From positions 1 to 34,414 of the forward strand of contig JAEZAM010000144.1 in NCBI GenBank assembly GCA_023430465.1: a stretch of 34,414 nt of DNA. The letters are read 5' to 3'. The DNA is from Bacteroidota bacterium (GTDB lineage: Bacteria > Bacteroidota > Bacteroidia > Chitinophagales > Chitinophagaceae). Under the pieces are notes generated by a model. It searched no databases. It had not been told where the DNA came from and saw only the letters and a program-made list of their open reading frames with translations. Shown in pieces: positions 16,479 to 24,426 of the stretch. Both the position numbers and the translations under genes were made by a program. Every line of letters starts with the position of its first letter. Positions within the stretch are counted from its first letter, which is position 1.

Positions 16479-16486
16479 CAAAACTA
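16479..16486 (-). promoter_or_regulatory. -7 box of the symporter gene
   Basis: TAGTTTTG on the minus strand, 21 bp before the ATG at 16457; fits TAnnTTTG. No clear -33 element. Confidence 0.45.
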
Positions 16487-16630
16487 AAGGTTTACTTCCA
16501 GATTCCGGCATCAGTGAATTCACGGCATGGGCGGGCTCCGTTGATAAATCTTTTTGCAGGCTTTTGGTAGAAATCACTATTTTTCAGGCTCTTTTGTAAT
16601 AGATCATTGTAAACAACAATCAGCTAGCTT

Positions 16631-18280
16631 ATGAGTTTATTTGTCAGGAAACCGATGTCGGCGTTGATGTCGGAGGCGTCAGAAACGGGTTCGCATACCT
16701 TGAAGCGGACACTGGGCGCGGGTGGATTGATTGCGCTCGGTATCGGTGCGATCATTGGTGCAGGGTTGTTTTCCATCACGGGTATGGCAGCCGCCACACA
16801 TGCTGGTCCTGCTATCACCATCTCTTTTGTTGTTGCTGCGCTTGGATGTCTTTTCGCAGGTCTCTGCTATGCGGAGTTTGCATCTATGATCCCGGTTGCG
16901 GGTAGCGCCTACACTTACTCCTATGCCACCATGGGTGAATTCATTGCCTGGATCATTGGCTGGGATCTTGTACTTGAATACGCAGTCGGTGCTGCTACAG
17001 TTGGTATTAGCTGGAGCCGTTACCTGGTACGTTTCCTCGAGGGCTTTGATGTTTACCTTCCGCATGCCCTTACGGTAGGGCCCTGGGACGGCGGTATCAT
17101 AAACCTGCCTGCTGTGTTCATCATTGTCCTGATGAGTTTGCTGCTTATCAAAGGCACCAAGGAAAGTGCCTTTGTCAATGCCATCATCGTTGGCCTGAAA
17201 GTGGCCGTGGTATTGGTATTTATCTTCCTTGGCTGGAAATACATCAACAATGATAACCTTAACCCTTATATACCGGACAATAACGGAAACTTCGGTGAGT
17301 TCGGCTTCAGCGGTATCATCCGTGCCGCCGCGATCGTTTTCTTTGCCTATATCGGATTTGATGCAGTAAGTACGGCCGCCCAGGAAGCAAAGAACCCTAA
17401 ACGCGACATGCCCTGGGGTATCCTGGGTTCGTTGCTCATCTGTACAATATTGTATATCCTCTTCGCACATGTGATGACCGGGGTTACCAGCTACACCAGT
17501 TTTGCCGGTAAAGACGGCATCGCTCCTGTTGCAGTAGCTATCGAGCACATGGGCACAGCCGATGCCAACGGTGTCGTGCAGCCTGACTATCCCTGGCTGA
17601 ACCGGGCCATCCTTGTCGCCATCCTTGCAGGTTATGCTTCTGTGATACTGGTGATGCTGATGGGCCAGAGCCGTGTGTTCTTCAGCATGAGCAAAGACGG
17701 ACTTATCCCTAAAATATTCTCCAGCGTAAATCCAAAAACACAAACGCCGGCAAAGAGCAACCTGTTATTCATGTTGTTCGTGAGTCTTTTTGCTGCATTT
17801 GTTCCTGCACGCGTTGTTGGTGAAATGACGAGCATCGGTACACTCTTCGCATTCATCCTTGTATGCGTGGGCGTATGGGTTATGCGCAATAAAATGCCTG
17901 ATCTTCCCCGGGCCTTTAAAACGCCATTGGTACCACTCGTTCCGATTCTCGGTATCGCCACCTGTTTATTCATGATGGTGTTCCTCCCGATGGATACCTG
18001 GATCCGTCTGCTCGTTTGGATGCTGATCGGCCTTGACATCTACCTTGTCTACGGTGCCAAACACAGCCATCTTGGGAATGGCACCTCCGAGCGGAAGGGA
18101 ATGCGTGTTGCCCGGCTGACGGGGATCAGTCTGGCCGGACTGCTGGTTGTAGCAGGCCTGCTTCACCAATATGATGTTGGGTTTGACGCTGACCGCACCT
18201 TGCTCTACATCTCCATCATTTTTGCTGTGGTACACCTCGTATTGTATGCCAGCAAACTTGGCAAAAAAGAACAGGCTTAA
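16631..18280 (+). CDS. APC-family amino acid permease (CAT-like)
   Basis: A 549-residue amino-acid/polyamine/organocation permease of the YfnA/cationic amino acid transporter branch. The unwound helix 1 motif is GIGAIIGAGLF; helix 2-3 has CYAEFASMIPVAGSAYTY; helix 6 has FFAYIGFDAVSTAAQEAKNP. These are the substrate-binding landmarks of the LeuT-fold family. About 12-14 membrane helices. The C-terminal two helices extend beyond the core, as in other CAT-like members. It probably imports neutral or cationic amino acids by H+ symport. It diverges from the symporter gene across a 173-bp spacer and is followed by a strong hairpin. Confidence 0.93.
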   Translation: MSLFVRKPMSALMSEASETGSHTLKRTLGAGGLIALGIGAIIGAGLFSITGMAAATHAGPAITISFVVAALGCLFAGLCYAEFASMIPVAGSAYTYSYATMGEFIAWIIGWDLVLEYAVGAATVGISWSRYLVRFLEGFDVYLPHALTVGPWDGGIINLPAVFIIVLMSLLLIKGTKESAFVNAIIVGLKVAVVLVFIFLGWKYINNDNLNPYIPDNNGNFGEFGFSGIIRAAAIVFFAYIGFDAVSTAAQEAKNPKRDMPWGILGSLLICTILYILFAHVMTGVTSYTSFAGKDGIAPVAVAIEHMGTADANGVVQPDYPWLNRAILVAILAGYASVILVMLMGQSRVFFSMSKDGLIPKIFSSVNPKTQTPAKSNLLFMLFVSLFAAFVPARVVGEMTSIGTLFAFILVCVGVWVMRNKMPDLPRAFKTPLVPLVPILGIATCLFMMVFLPMDTWIRLLVWMLIGLDIYLVYGAKHSHLGNGTSERKGMRVARLTGISLAGLLVVAGLLHQYDVGFDADRTLLYISIIFAVVHLVLYASKLGKKEQA

Positions 18281-18298
18281 TCAGTTTTTTCCATACTC

Positions 18299-18325
18299 AC
18301 AACGGCGCCGGTTTGGCGCCGTTGT
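18299..18325 (+). terminator. Strong GC hairpin after the permease gene
   Basis: ACAACGGCGCC (18299-18309) pairs perfectly with GGCGCCGTTGT (18315-18325) around a 5-base loop, 18 bp after the stop codon. Only a short CATTTA follows, so it lacks a proper T run and may work as a Rho-independent terminator only weakly, or as an mRNA 3'-end stabiliser. Confidence 0.65.
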
Positions 18326-18359
18326 CATTTACACCCTTTCCGGTTTACAGCTATTCCCG

Positions 18360-18367
18360 TAGATTTG
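18360..18367 (+). promoter_or_regulatory. -7 box of yebC
   Basis: TAGATTTG fits TAnnTTTG and ends 40 bp before the ATG at 18408. Confidence 0.5.
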
Positions 18368-18407
18368 CAGCCACCGCAAACGCGGCCTTTTATAACTCAA
18401 ATTCAAG

Positions 18408-19130
18408 ATGGGAAGGATATTCGAAGTACGTAAGTCGACCATGTTTGCCCGCTGGGATCGCATGGCAAAGCAGTTTACCCGTATCGGTAAAGAGATCATT
18501 ATCGCTGTAAAAGCCGGCGGCCCTGATCCCAATTCCAATGCTGCCCTCCGCCGCTGCTTTCAGAACGCGCGCAGTGTAGGTATGCCGAAAGACCGCGTGG
18601 AGGCTGCCATAAAAAGAGCCCAAGGCAAAGAACTCGTCAACTATGACGAGATCCTCTACGAAGGTTATGGCCCGCATGGGGTCGCCATACTCGTGGAAAC
18701 AGCTACTGATAACCACGTGCGCACCGTGGCCAATGTTAAATCACATTTCAATAAAGGCCATGGCACCATGGGCAATAGCGGCAGCGTTGCCTTCCAGTTC
18801 AAAAAAATGGGTGTGTTCAAATTAAAGCCGGAAGGTCTCAACTCGGAGGACCTCGAGCTGGAACTGATCGACTTTGGCCTGGAAGAACTCGGTGAGGGAA
18901 CCGGGGAGAATGGCGACGAGGTATTAGTGGTACGTTGCGGCTTCACTGATTTCGGCAATATGCAAAAAGCACTCGAAGAAAAAAACATCACTCCAATCAG
19001 TGCAGAGGTTGAATGGATTCCTTCCACCACCGTACCCGTTACCGACGAACAGGCAGAAGATGTGAGCAAGCTCATCGAACGCCTGGAGCAGGACGAAGAC
19101 GTGCAGAAAGTGTTTCATAATATGGGATAA
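18408..19130 (+). CDS. yebC: YebC/PmpR family regulator
   Basis: A 240-residue cytoplasmic protein with the whole three-domain YebC layout. The N-terminal helical domain begins GRIFEVRKSTMFARWDRM, the form I know from Bacteroidota in place of the common AGHSKWANIKHRK. The signatures PDPNSNAALRRC, MPKDRVEAAIKRAQG and YEGYGPHGVAILVE follow, then the two alpha/beta domains ending in LEQDEDVQKVFHNMG. Members have been described as DNA-binding transcription regulators, and more recently YebC-type proteins have been linked to translation through difficult proline stretches on the ribosome. It is a single gene with its own -7 box. Confidence 0.95.
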   Translation: MGRIFEVRKSTMFARWDRMAKQFTRIGKEIIIAVKAGGPDPNSNAALRRCFQNARSVGMPKDRVEAAIKRAQGKELVNYDEILYEGYGPHGVAILVETATDNHVRTVANVKSHFNKGHGTMGNSGSVAFQFKKMGVFKLKPEGLNSEDLELELIDFGLEELGEGTGENGDEVLVVRCGFTDFGNMQKALEEKNITPISAEVEWIPSTTVPVTDEQAEDVSKLIERLEQDEDVQKVFHNMG

Positions 19131-19185
19131 ACAAGTGCGGACCGGCAGGCAGGGCGCGGAGGTGAGACTGAGATAGACCTTTTGA

Positions 19186-19212
19186 TTTTTTAATTTTTAA
19201 TTTTTAATTTTT
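19186..19212. repeat. AATTTTT heptad array
   Basis: T tracts recur every 7 bp (AATTTTT three times after an initial T6). The array ends two bases before the TTG start of the next gene, so it would form its 5' untranslated region or promoter. Confidence 0.7.
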
Positions 19213-19213
19213 C

Positions 19214-19603
19214 TTGCCTGCAATCATCTTCTTCGACGGCGTCTGTAATCTCTGTAACCGGTTTGTTGCATTCATCATCCGCAACGATAAAGAGAAAAAA
19301 TTCTACTTTTCTCCGTTGCAGGGTGAAACAGCAAAAACCAGGTTGCCCGTTGAGATCACCCGGGGAGTGGATTCAGTTATTCTGCTCGAAGACGATAAAA
19401 TATATACAAAGTCCGCTGCGGCACTGCGTATCGCCCGATCATTGAAAGGCCTGTGGCCGCTGGCCTACGGGCTGATGATCGTACCGGGCTTCATCCGTAA
19501 TTCAGTCTATGACCTGGTAGCCAGGCGCAGGTATAAATGGTTTGGCAAAAAAGAAGCATGTATGGTGCCGACCCCGGAGTTGCGGGCCAGGTTCTTACCG
19601 TGA
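19214..19603 (+). CDS. DCC family thiol-disulfide oxidoreductase-like protein (DUF393)
   Basis: A 129-residue protein of the DUF393/DCC family. The name-giving motif is DGVCNLCNRF (Asp8, Cys11, Cys14), followed by FSPLQGE and the LLEDDKIYTKSAAALRIA segment. The thioredoxin-like CxxC suggests a redox role, but the physiological partner is unknown. The only reasonable start is TTG at 19214, because an in-frame stop lies at 19205-19207 and the family begins right at this position. The 3' end overlaps the convergent TRIC gene by 9 bp. Confidence 0.85.
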   Translation: MPAIIFFDGVCNLCNRFVAFIIRNDKEKKFYFSPLQGETAKTRLPVEITRGVDSVILLEDDKIYTKSAAALRIARSLKGLWPLAYGLMIVPGFIRNSVYDLVARRRYKWFGKKEACMVPTPELRARFLP

Positions 19604-20215
19604 TATGCTTCGCACCGTGGGAAGAGAAATTCCGAATCGCATAGCAACCATACGGGTTACGAAGATCACGATGATGGCAACCACCTTTGCCAGGTCATTG
19701 TCCATTCCGCCATTTCGAAGTATCACATATAATCCTGCACCGATGATACCCGCCAGTGCATAAATCTCTTTGCGGAAAACCATTGGTACCTGGTTGAGCA
19801 ATACATCCCGGATCACACCCCCGAAGCAGGCCGTGATGGTACCTAACGCGATCGATACACCCACGCTGAATTCACGAACGATCCCCATTTCCACACCAAC
19901 AATGGTAAACAGTCCAAGGCCCAGGGCGTCGAAGAGCTTCAGTGTTGTGGTAAAATATTTAAGCCTTGAGGCAAACAACATGGTGAATACCGCTGAACCG
20001 AAGATGACAACAGTCGTAAGATCATTTCGCAGCCAGAGAACCGGCTGATTCCCTATCATCATATCCCGTAGCGTACCGCCTCCGATCGCGGTTACAAACG
20101 AGAGCACGAGCACACCAAACGGATCCAGTTTTTTTTCGATCGCCAGCAATGCGCCGGAGACGGCGAAAGCAAAGGTGCCGAGGATGTCGATTATGGGAAG
20201 GATGCCGTACTGCAT
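19595..20215 (-). CDS. TRIC/UPF0126 family membrane protein
   Basis: A 206-residue polytopic protein made of two homologous three-helix repeats. The paired landmark motifs are GGGTLRDMM in repeat 1 and FGGVIRDVLL in repeat 2, which carry the Gly-rich kinks and Arg/Asp of the bacterial TRIC (trimeric intracellular cation) channel fold. Bacterial members have been characterised as K+-permeable trimeric channels, and some are annotated as glycine transporters. A variant box TAACTTTTG, one base longer than TAnnTTTG, lies about 20 bp in front of the start. Confidence 0.9.
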   Translation of the reverse strand: MQYGILPIIDILGTFAFAVSGALLAIEKKLDPFGVLVLSFVTAIGGGTLRDMMIGNQPVLWLRNDLTTVVIFGSAVFTMLFASRLKYFTTTLKLFDALGLGLFTIVGVEMGIVREFSVGVSIALGTITACFGGVIRDVLLNQVPMVFRKEIYALAGIIGAGLYVILRNGGMDNDLAKVVAIIVIFVTRMVAMRFGISLPTVRSISR

Positions 20216-20225
20216 GAGAAAAGTA

Positions 20226-20239
20226 AAAACTCAAAAGTT
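20226..20239. repeat. Short AAAANNN heptad pair
   Basis: Two units, AAAACTC and AAAAGTT, lie 31 bp from the plus-strand family A repeat at 20271-20291, as at 4514-4613. Confidence 0.4.
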
Positions 20240-20270
20240 ACGTAATTGGAACTCAATCCGGCACCGGGAT

Positions 20271-20291
20271 GTTTCACGCAAAGTCGCAAAG
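20271..20291 (+). repeat. Intergenic repeat family A, intact copy
   Basis: Twenty-one bases (GTTTCACGCAAAGTCGCAAA plus G) identical to the minus strand at 4593-4613. The flank continues with GAGAAGTACAAAGGACGCAA, which looks like further degenerate CGCAAAG units. It lies between two minus-strand genes. Confidence 0.85.
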
Positions 20292-20332
20292 AGAAGTACA
20301 AAGGACGCAAATACAAAACTCCGTATCCCGCA

Positions 20333-22726
20333 TCACTCCGCCATCATCTCCCTGATCACCGTTTCGATCTCTTCGCGGTTTGGCTTGCTGAAATAGTCGC
20401 CATCGCTGCCATAGGCCGGGCGATGCGCTTTGGCGGTGATCGTGCGGGGAGCCACATCGAGGTAGCGGTAACCGCCCTGCTCTTCCATCACCTTATTGAA
20501 CATATAGGCCGCGGCCCCGCCCGGTACGTCTTCATCGATGAACACGATGCGGTTTGTTTTCTTCAACGATTCCAGTATGCTGTGATGCAGATCAAACGGC
20601 AACAAGGTCTGCACATCGATCACCTCGCAACTGATACCGGATTGTTCCAGCGAAGTCACAGCCTCCTGGATGATACGCAGCGTAGAGCCGTATGATACGA
20701 TCGTTACGTCTGAACCTTCTTTCAACACTTCCGGGATACCTAAAGGAACGGTCATCTCGAGCAGGTTCGATGGTAATTTTTCTTTCAGGCGATAACCATT
20801 CAGGCATTCCACTACGATCGCGGGATCGTTGGCACGAAGCAATGTATTATACATGCCGGCTGCCTGCACCATGTTGCGGGGAACGCATACATACATTCCA
20901 CGAAGGGCGTTGATCATCATTCCCATTGGCGAACCGCTGTGCCATATTCCCTCCAATCGGTGTCCGCGTGTCCGCACAATGAGCGGGCAGCTCTGCCGCC
21001 CGAAACTGCGGTAATGCAGGGTGGCCACATCATCACTCAACGGCTGCAGTCCATAGAGCAGGTAATCGAGGTATTGTATCTCGGCAATAGGCCGCAGTCC
21101 CCGTAGCGCCAGCCCTACTCCCTGGCCCATGATGGTCAGTTCGCGGATACCTGTATCGAAGATGCGGTCGGCTCCGTGCTTTGCCTGCAGACCACTGAAA
21201 CCCTGGTTCACATCACCGATCTGGCCCAGGTCCTCACCAAATGCCACGACCTTTGGATTGCTTTCAAAAAGCTGATCGAAATATTTGTTCAACACTTCGT
21301 ATCCGTTCACCACTGCAGAGCTGTCATTGACTGCGGGTTTTACGGCGTTCACCTTTAAAGCGCTTTTTGGTCCTTCGTTGTATAGATGTGAGTTGTATAA
21401 TTCCTTGCTGAGTGTACGCAGTTCGTTGTAGTAATCTCTGGTCCAGAAAGCCGCCTCGTCATTGCCGGCCAGTTGCAACGCATCATGGAGGGTTCGCATC
21501 ACCTCCCGCCGAAGTGGTTCGCGGTTGGCACTTAGTTGTGCGGCAAGCTTGCGCAATGCAGGCGCCTGGGCAGGAATAGCGACCGCCATCGCTTCGATCA
21601 ATTCTGTTGTACGCGATACCTGTCGGATGATCGGCTGTATATAATTTCTCCAGGCTTCCTCTTTTTCTTCTTTCACCTGTTGCTTGGCCTGGCGCTCCAC
21701 TTCTTCCAGCTCATCTTCCGAGCCAAGGGCGTTTTCCAGGATCCACTCACGCATTTTCTTCAGGCCGTCCCATTCCCTTTCCCAGGAAAGCCTGTCCTGG
21801 GTTTTATAGCGTTCATGAGAACCCGAGGTGGAATGGCCCTGCGGCTGCGTGATGTCTTCCACATGGAAAAGTACAGGTGTATGTGTTTCGCGCGCCAGGC
21901 GGATGCCTTCATCGAATGTCTCACACATGCCTGCATAATCCCAACCCTTTACCTTGAAAATAGCGAGGCCATTGGTACCTTCTTCTTTTTGCATACCGGC
22001 AAGGGCTGCTGATATCGATCCTTTTGTCGTCTGGTATTTTTTCGGAACGGAAATTCCATAGCCGTCATCCCACACAAAAATCGCCACCGGTACCTGCAGC
22101 ACGCCTGCCGCATTCACCGTTTCCCAAAAATGCCCTTCAGAAGTAGACGCATCCCCGATCGTACAAAAGCAGACCTCATTCCCATTCTGCGATAAACCGT
22201 CGAACTGCCGCAGTTCAGCAACGCGTCGAAAAAGTTTGGAAGCAAGCGCCAGTCCCAGTGCACGTGGCATCTGGGCGGCGGTGGGTGCCATATCACTGGC
22301 GGTATTTCGGGTTGTAGCAAGATCCAGCCAGTTGCCTTCGCTGTCAGTCAGGGGCGTGGAAAAATGCGAAACCATCTGCCGGCCGGCATTATTTGGATCA
22401 TTGTTGATATCCGGATCGGCGTAAAGCTGTGAGAAAAACTGGGCAACCGTTGACTGACCGATCGCGAAATGAAAGGTCTGATCGCGGTAATAACCACTCC
22501 GGAAATCACCGGGCTGGAAGAACTTGGCCATGGCCACCTGGGCTATTTCCTTGCCATCACCGAAAATGCCAAATTTGGCTTTGCCGGTCAATACTTCTTT
22601 CCGTGCCAGCAGGCTGGCCTCACGGCTGATACAGGCTACCCGGTAATCAGCCAGGACCTCTTCCCGAAATTTGTCAAAGGACAATTTTGCGTCAGATGGC
22701 ATCGTTAATGGAGTCGCGTTTTCCAT
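20333..22726 (-). CDS. 2-oxoacid dehydrogenase E1, fused alpha and beta subunits
   Basis: A 797-residue thiamine-diphosphate enzyme in which the E1alpha and E1beta chains of a branched-chain/pyruvate-type dehydrogenase are joined. The N-terminal half has the TPP/Mg motif GDASTSEGHFWETVNAAG (near 190) with DDGYGISVP in place of the usual NN end, and HEDI-type catalytic context (FHVEDITQPQGHSTSGSHER). The C-terminal half has the E1beta signatures VVAFGEDLGQIGDVNQGF, IQYLDYLLYGLQPL and VIDVQTLLPFD. It decarboxylates a 2-oxo acid and passes the acyl group to E2 lipoate. No E2 or E3 gene is next to it. The ATG at 22726 (MENATPL) is preferred to 22810 because a -7 box precedes it directly. Confidence 0.92.
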   Translation of the reverse strand: MENATPLTMPSDAKLSFDKFREEVLADYRVACISREASLLARKEVLTGKAKFGIFGDGKEIAQVAMAKFFQPGDFRSGYYRDQTFHFAIGQSTVAQFFSQLYADPDINNDPNNAGRQMVSHFSTPLTDSEGNWLDLATTRNTASDMAPTAAQMPRALGLALASKLFRRVAELRQFDGLSQNGNEVCFCTIGDASTSEGHFWETVNAAGVLQVPVAIFVWDDGYGISVPKKYQTTKGSISAALAGMQKEEGTNGLAIFKVKGWDYAGMCETFDEGIRLARETHTPVLFHVEDITQPQGHSTSGSHERYKTQDRLSWEREWDGLKKMREWILENALGSEDELEEVERQAKQQVKEEKEEAWRNYIQPIIRQVSRTTELIEAMAVAIPAQAPALRKLAAQLSANREPLRREVMRTLHDALQLAGNDEAAFWTRDYYNELRTLSKELYNSHLYNEGPKSALKVNAVKPAVNDSSAVVNGYEVLNKYFDQLFESNPKVVAFGEDLGQIGDVNQGFSGLQAKHGADRIFDTGIRELTIMGQGVGLALRGLRPIAEIQYLDYLLYGLQPLSDDVATLHYRSFGRQSCPLIVRTRGHRLEGIWHSGSPMGMMINALRGMYVCVPRNMVQAAGMYNTLLRANDPAIVVECLNGYRLKEKLPSNLLEMTVPLGIPEVLKEGSDVTIVSYGSTLRIIQEAVTSLEQSGISCEVIDVQTLLPFDLHHSILESLKKTNRIVFIDEDVPGGAAAYMFNKVMEEQGGYRYLDVAPRTITAKAHRPAYGSDGDYFSKPNREEIETVIREMMAE

Positions 22727-22730
22727 CAGG

Positions 22731-22738
22731 CAAAAATA
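22731..22738 (-). promoter_or_regulatory. -7 box of the E1 gene
   Basis: TATTTTTG on the minus strand, ending 4 bp before the ATG at 22726. It fits TAnnTTTG and implies a leaderless or nearly leaderless mRNA. Confidence 0.6.
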
Positions 22739-22818
22739 GGAGATTAGGCCCATTCCCCCGGTTTGTAAAAAAAGGCAGAACCGGTGCAACCATGGGCAAA
22801 AATCTGCCATCTTTTGTC

Positions 22819-22826
22819 TAAATTTG
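22819..22826 (+). promoter_or_regulatory. -7 box of the DUF1573 pair
   Basis: TAAATTTG, ending 14 bp before the ATG at 22841; fits TAnnTTTG. Together with the E1 box at 22731 it makes a compact divergent promoter region. Confidence 0.6.
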
Positions 22827-22840
22827 ACACCTCCAAAACC

Positions 22841-23281
22841 ATGAGCATGAAAAAACTTTTAACCCTTTCCCTCCTGCTTTCGGCCTTTTTTGTGGCCAGC
22901 GCGCAGCAAGGCTCTGCTGAAGCCATCAAACTCAAAGAAACCGAGCATGACTTTGGAAAAATTCCCCAGGGCAAGCCAGTTTATTACACGTTTGAACTTC
23001 AGAATGTGTCTTCTTCCCCTCTGAAGCTTGATGATGTTCGCGCTACCTGCGGTTGTACAACCCCTGAATGGAGCCATGAAGCCATCGCGCCGGGCGCTAC
23101 ATCCGTGATCAAGGTTGGTTACAATGCAGCAGCCGAAGGTCCATTCGAAAAATTTATCACGATCACCTATAATACCGATCAGACGAAGCAACTGAAAATC
23201 AAAGGCACCGTTTGGAAAGCGCCGGAAGGGGCTGCACCTCCTAACGCGTCTGTTCAGTTCCTGAAAAAACAAACCCTCTAA
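22841..23281 (+). CDS. DUF1573 domain protein 1
   Basis: A 146-residue exported protein. Signal peptide about residues 1-21 (MSMKKLLTLSLLLSAFFVASA, cleavage before QQ). The rest is one DUF1573 domain: ETEHDFGKIPQGKPVYYTF, then the conserved cysteine pair in ATCGCTTPEW, and APGATSVIKVGYN. DUF1573 is an immunoglobulin-like (ASPM/SPD-2/hydin type) beta-sandwich, very common in Bacteroidota and of unknown function. A second copy follows after 10 bp. ATG at 22841 is used; the ATG two codons later is equally possible. Confidence 0.87.
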   Translation: MSMKKLLTLSLLLSAFFVASAQQGSAEAIKLKETEHDFGKIPQGKPVYYTFELQNVSSSPLKLDDVRATCGCTTPEWSHEAIAPGATSVIKVGYNAAAEGPFEKFITITYNTDQTKQLKIKGTVWKAPEGAAPPNASVQFLKKQTL

Positions 23282-23291
23282 AAACCTCCTC

Positions 23292-23711
23292 ATGAAAAAA
23301 TTTGTTCTTTTCGCTACTGCTTTGTTCTTCAGCGCGGCTATGATGGCCCAGACAAAGCCTGAAGACCTGGTGAAGTTCAACACAGAAACACACAACTTTG
23401 GTAAGATCAAGCAGGGCATACCTGTGACTTACTATTTTGAGATCAAGAATATCAGCGATCAGAAAGTGGTAGTTGAAAATGCATCAGCTAGCTGCGGATG
23501 TACTGTACCAGAAAAACCTGAACAGCCAATCCTGCCCGGGGCTTCTGCGAAGCTCAAAGTTGTATTCAACGCCGGAACTATCGGGCCTATCCAAAAAGAA
23601 GTACTGGTAAAATTTGCAGGTGTAGACCAGCAAAAAGTACTGCGAATTACGGGTGAGGTAGTTGCTGCGGATCAACCGCAGGCGGCTCCGGCAAAAACAA
23701 AAGGTAAGTAA
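23292..23711 (+). CDS. DUF1573 domain protein 2
   Basis: A 139-residue paralogue of the preceding protein. Signal peptide about 1-19 (MKKFVLFATALFFSAAMMAQ). The domain has ETHNFGKIKQGIPVTYYFE and SCGCTVPEKP, matching protein 1 in spacing, with Gln/Ala/Pro/Lys-rich residues at the C-terminus. The pair arose by tandem duplication and is cotranscribed. A strong terminator follows 30 bp after the stop. Confidence 0.87.
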   Translation: MKKFVLFATALFFSAAMMAQTKPEDLVKFNTETHNFGKIKQGIPVTYYFEIKNISDQKVVVENASASCGCTVPEKPEQPILPGASAKLKVVFNAGTIGPIQKEVLVKFAGVDQQKVLRITGEVVAADQPQAAPAKTKGK

Positions 23712-23741
23712 CACAGTATTTTTCATCCATACTCTTCCAGA

Positions 23742-23763
23742 CCCCGCTCCCGCGGGGTTTTTT
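23742..23763 (+). terminator. Rho-independent terminator of the DUF1573 operon
   Basis: CCCCGC (23742-23747), loop TCCC, GCGGGG (23752-23757), then six T. Textbook form. Confidence 0.93.
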
Positions 23764-24044
23764 ATTTATGGACACCCATCCAACCCCACTGGGTAAACAC
23801 TTAATTTCTCTTAGCTAACGGCCTGGTTTTGAATGGTACAAAATGGAATTCGGGAAAAACCATGCCCGGAGATTCCCCCAGCAAGGAATAAATTTGCCCC
23901 ACATGCATGATATTTTTCATGTGTTGCTCCGCCCTACAGCTATTTTTCCACAAAGAAAAAAATTAGTTTCCTCTAAATCAAACGGTTACATACGAATCAA
24001 TTGAGACCGGCATTATTTTACGTAGTATTTATCAAACGCTTGCT
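23764..24044. other. Gene-free spacer with a possible promoter
   Basis: A 281-bp stretch without a convincing frame. TAAATTTG at 23889-23896 fits the -7 consensus and faces the small gene at 24045, but it is about 150 bp away, so either the leader is long or the match is accidental. Confidence 0.4.
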
Positions 24045-24362
24045 ATGTCTGAAAGCCCGAATACAGGGGACTTTTCCGCAAAGATCGCTGGACTGGGAGC
24101 CAGTCTTGGCAATTTGATCATGGATGGCTTCGATCGTTTCGAAAGCAGCCAGATCGGCCGGAAGATCATGGATCCTGTGAACGGTTTCTTAAAATCAGCG
24201 GATGAGATCGAAACGGAGTTTTCTGAAGCAATGAACTCTTACCGTGGGGCGTTTAAAGAAATGCAGTCAGCAGCATTTATTGAATTACGAAATAACAGGG
24301 ACGGTTATTTGAATATTACATACCCCAGAGTCGATTCAGGGTATCAAGAAGAAAACTATTAG
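24045..24362 (+). CDS. Small soluble protein of unknown function
   Basis: I do not recognise this 105-residue protein. It has no signal peptide or long hydrophobic helix. Residues about 10-30 are Gly/Ala/Leu-rich (IAGLGASLGNLIMDG), residues 45-85 are predicted helical and acidic (SADEIETEFSEAMNSYRGAF), and the end is polar. It lies between its own terminator (24395-24426) and the strong terminator of the DUF1573 pair, so it is a single-gene unit. It is convergent with the large four-gene operon; a functional link to that operon is not shown. Confidence 0.6.
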   Translation: MSESPNTGDFSAKIAGLGASLGNLIMDGFDRFESSQIGRKIMDPVNGFLKSADEIETEFSEAMNSYRGAFKEMQSAAFIELRNNRDGYLNITYPRVDSGYQEENY

Positions 24363-24394
24363 TTTTTATTGTTTCAGACTATGAAAACTGATAG

Positions 24395-24426
24395 AGGGGG
24401 TCGTGAAAACGACCCCCTACTTTTTT
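24395..24426 (+). terminator. Rho-independent terminator of the small gene
   Basis: AGGGGGTCG (24395-24403) pairs with CGACCCCCT (24410-24418) around TGAAAA, followed by AC and six T. It overlaps the 3' edge of the convergent large gene by two bases. On the minus strand no T run follows, so it probably does not terminate the large operon by itself. Confidence 0.9.

Noticed and set aside
16679..17743. Minus-strand frame of 354 codons opposite the amino acid permease
   Set aside because: Antisense shadow; the His/Asp/Thr-rich product is what the reverse of hydrophobic codons gives.
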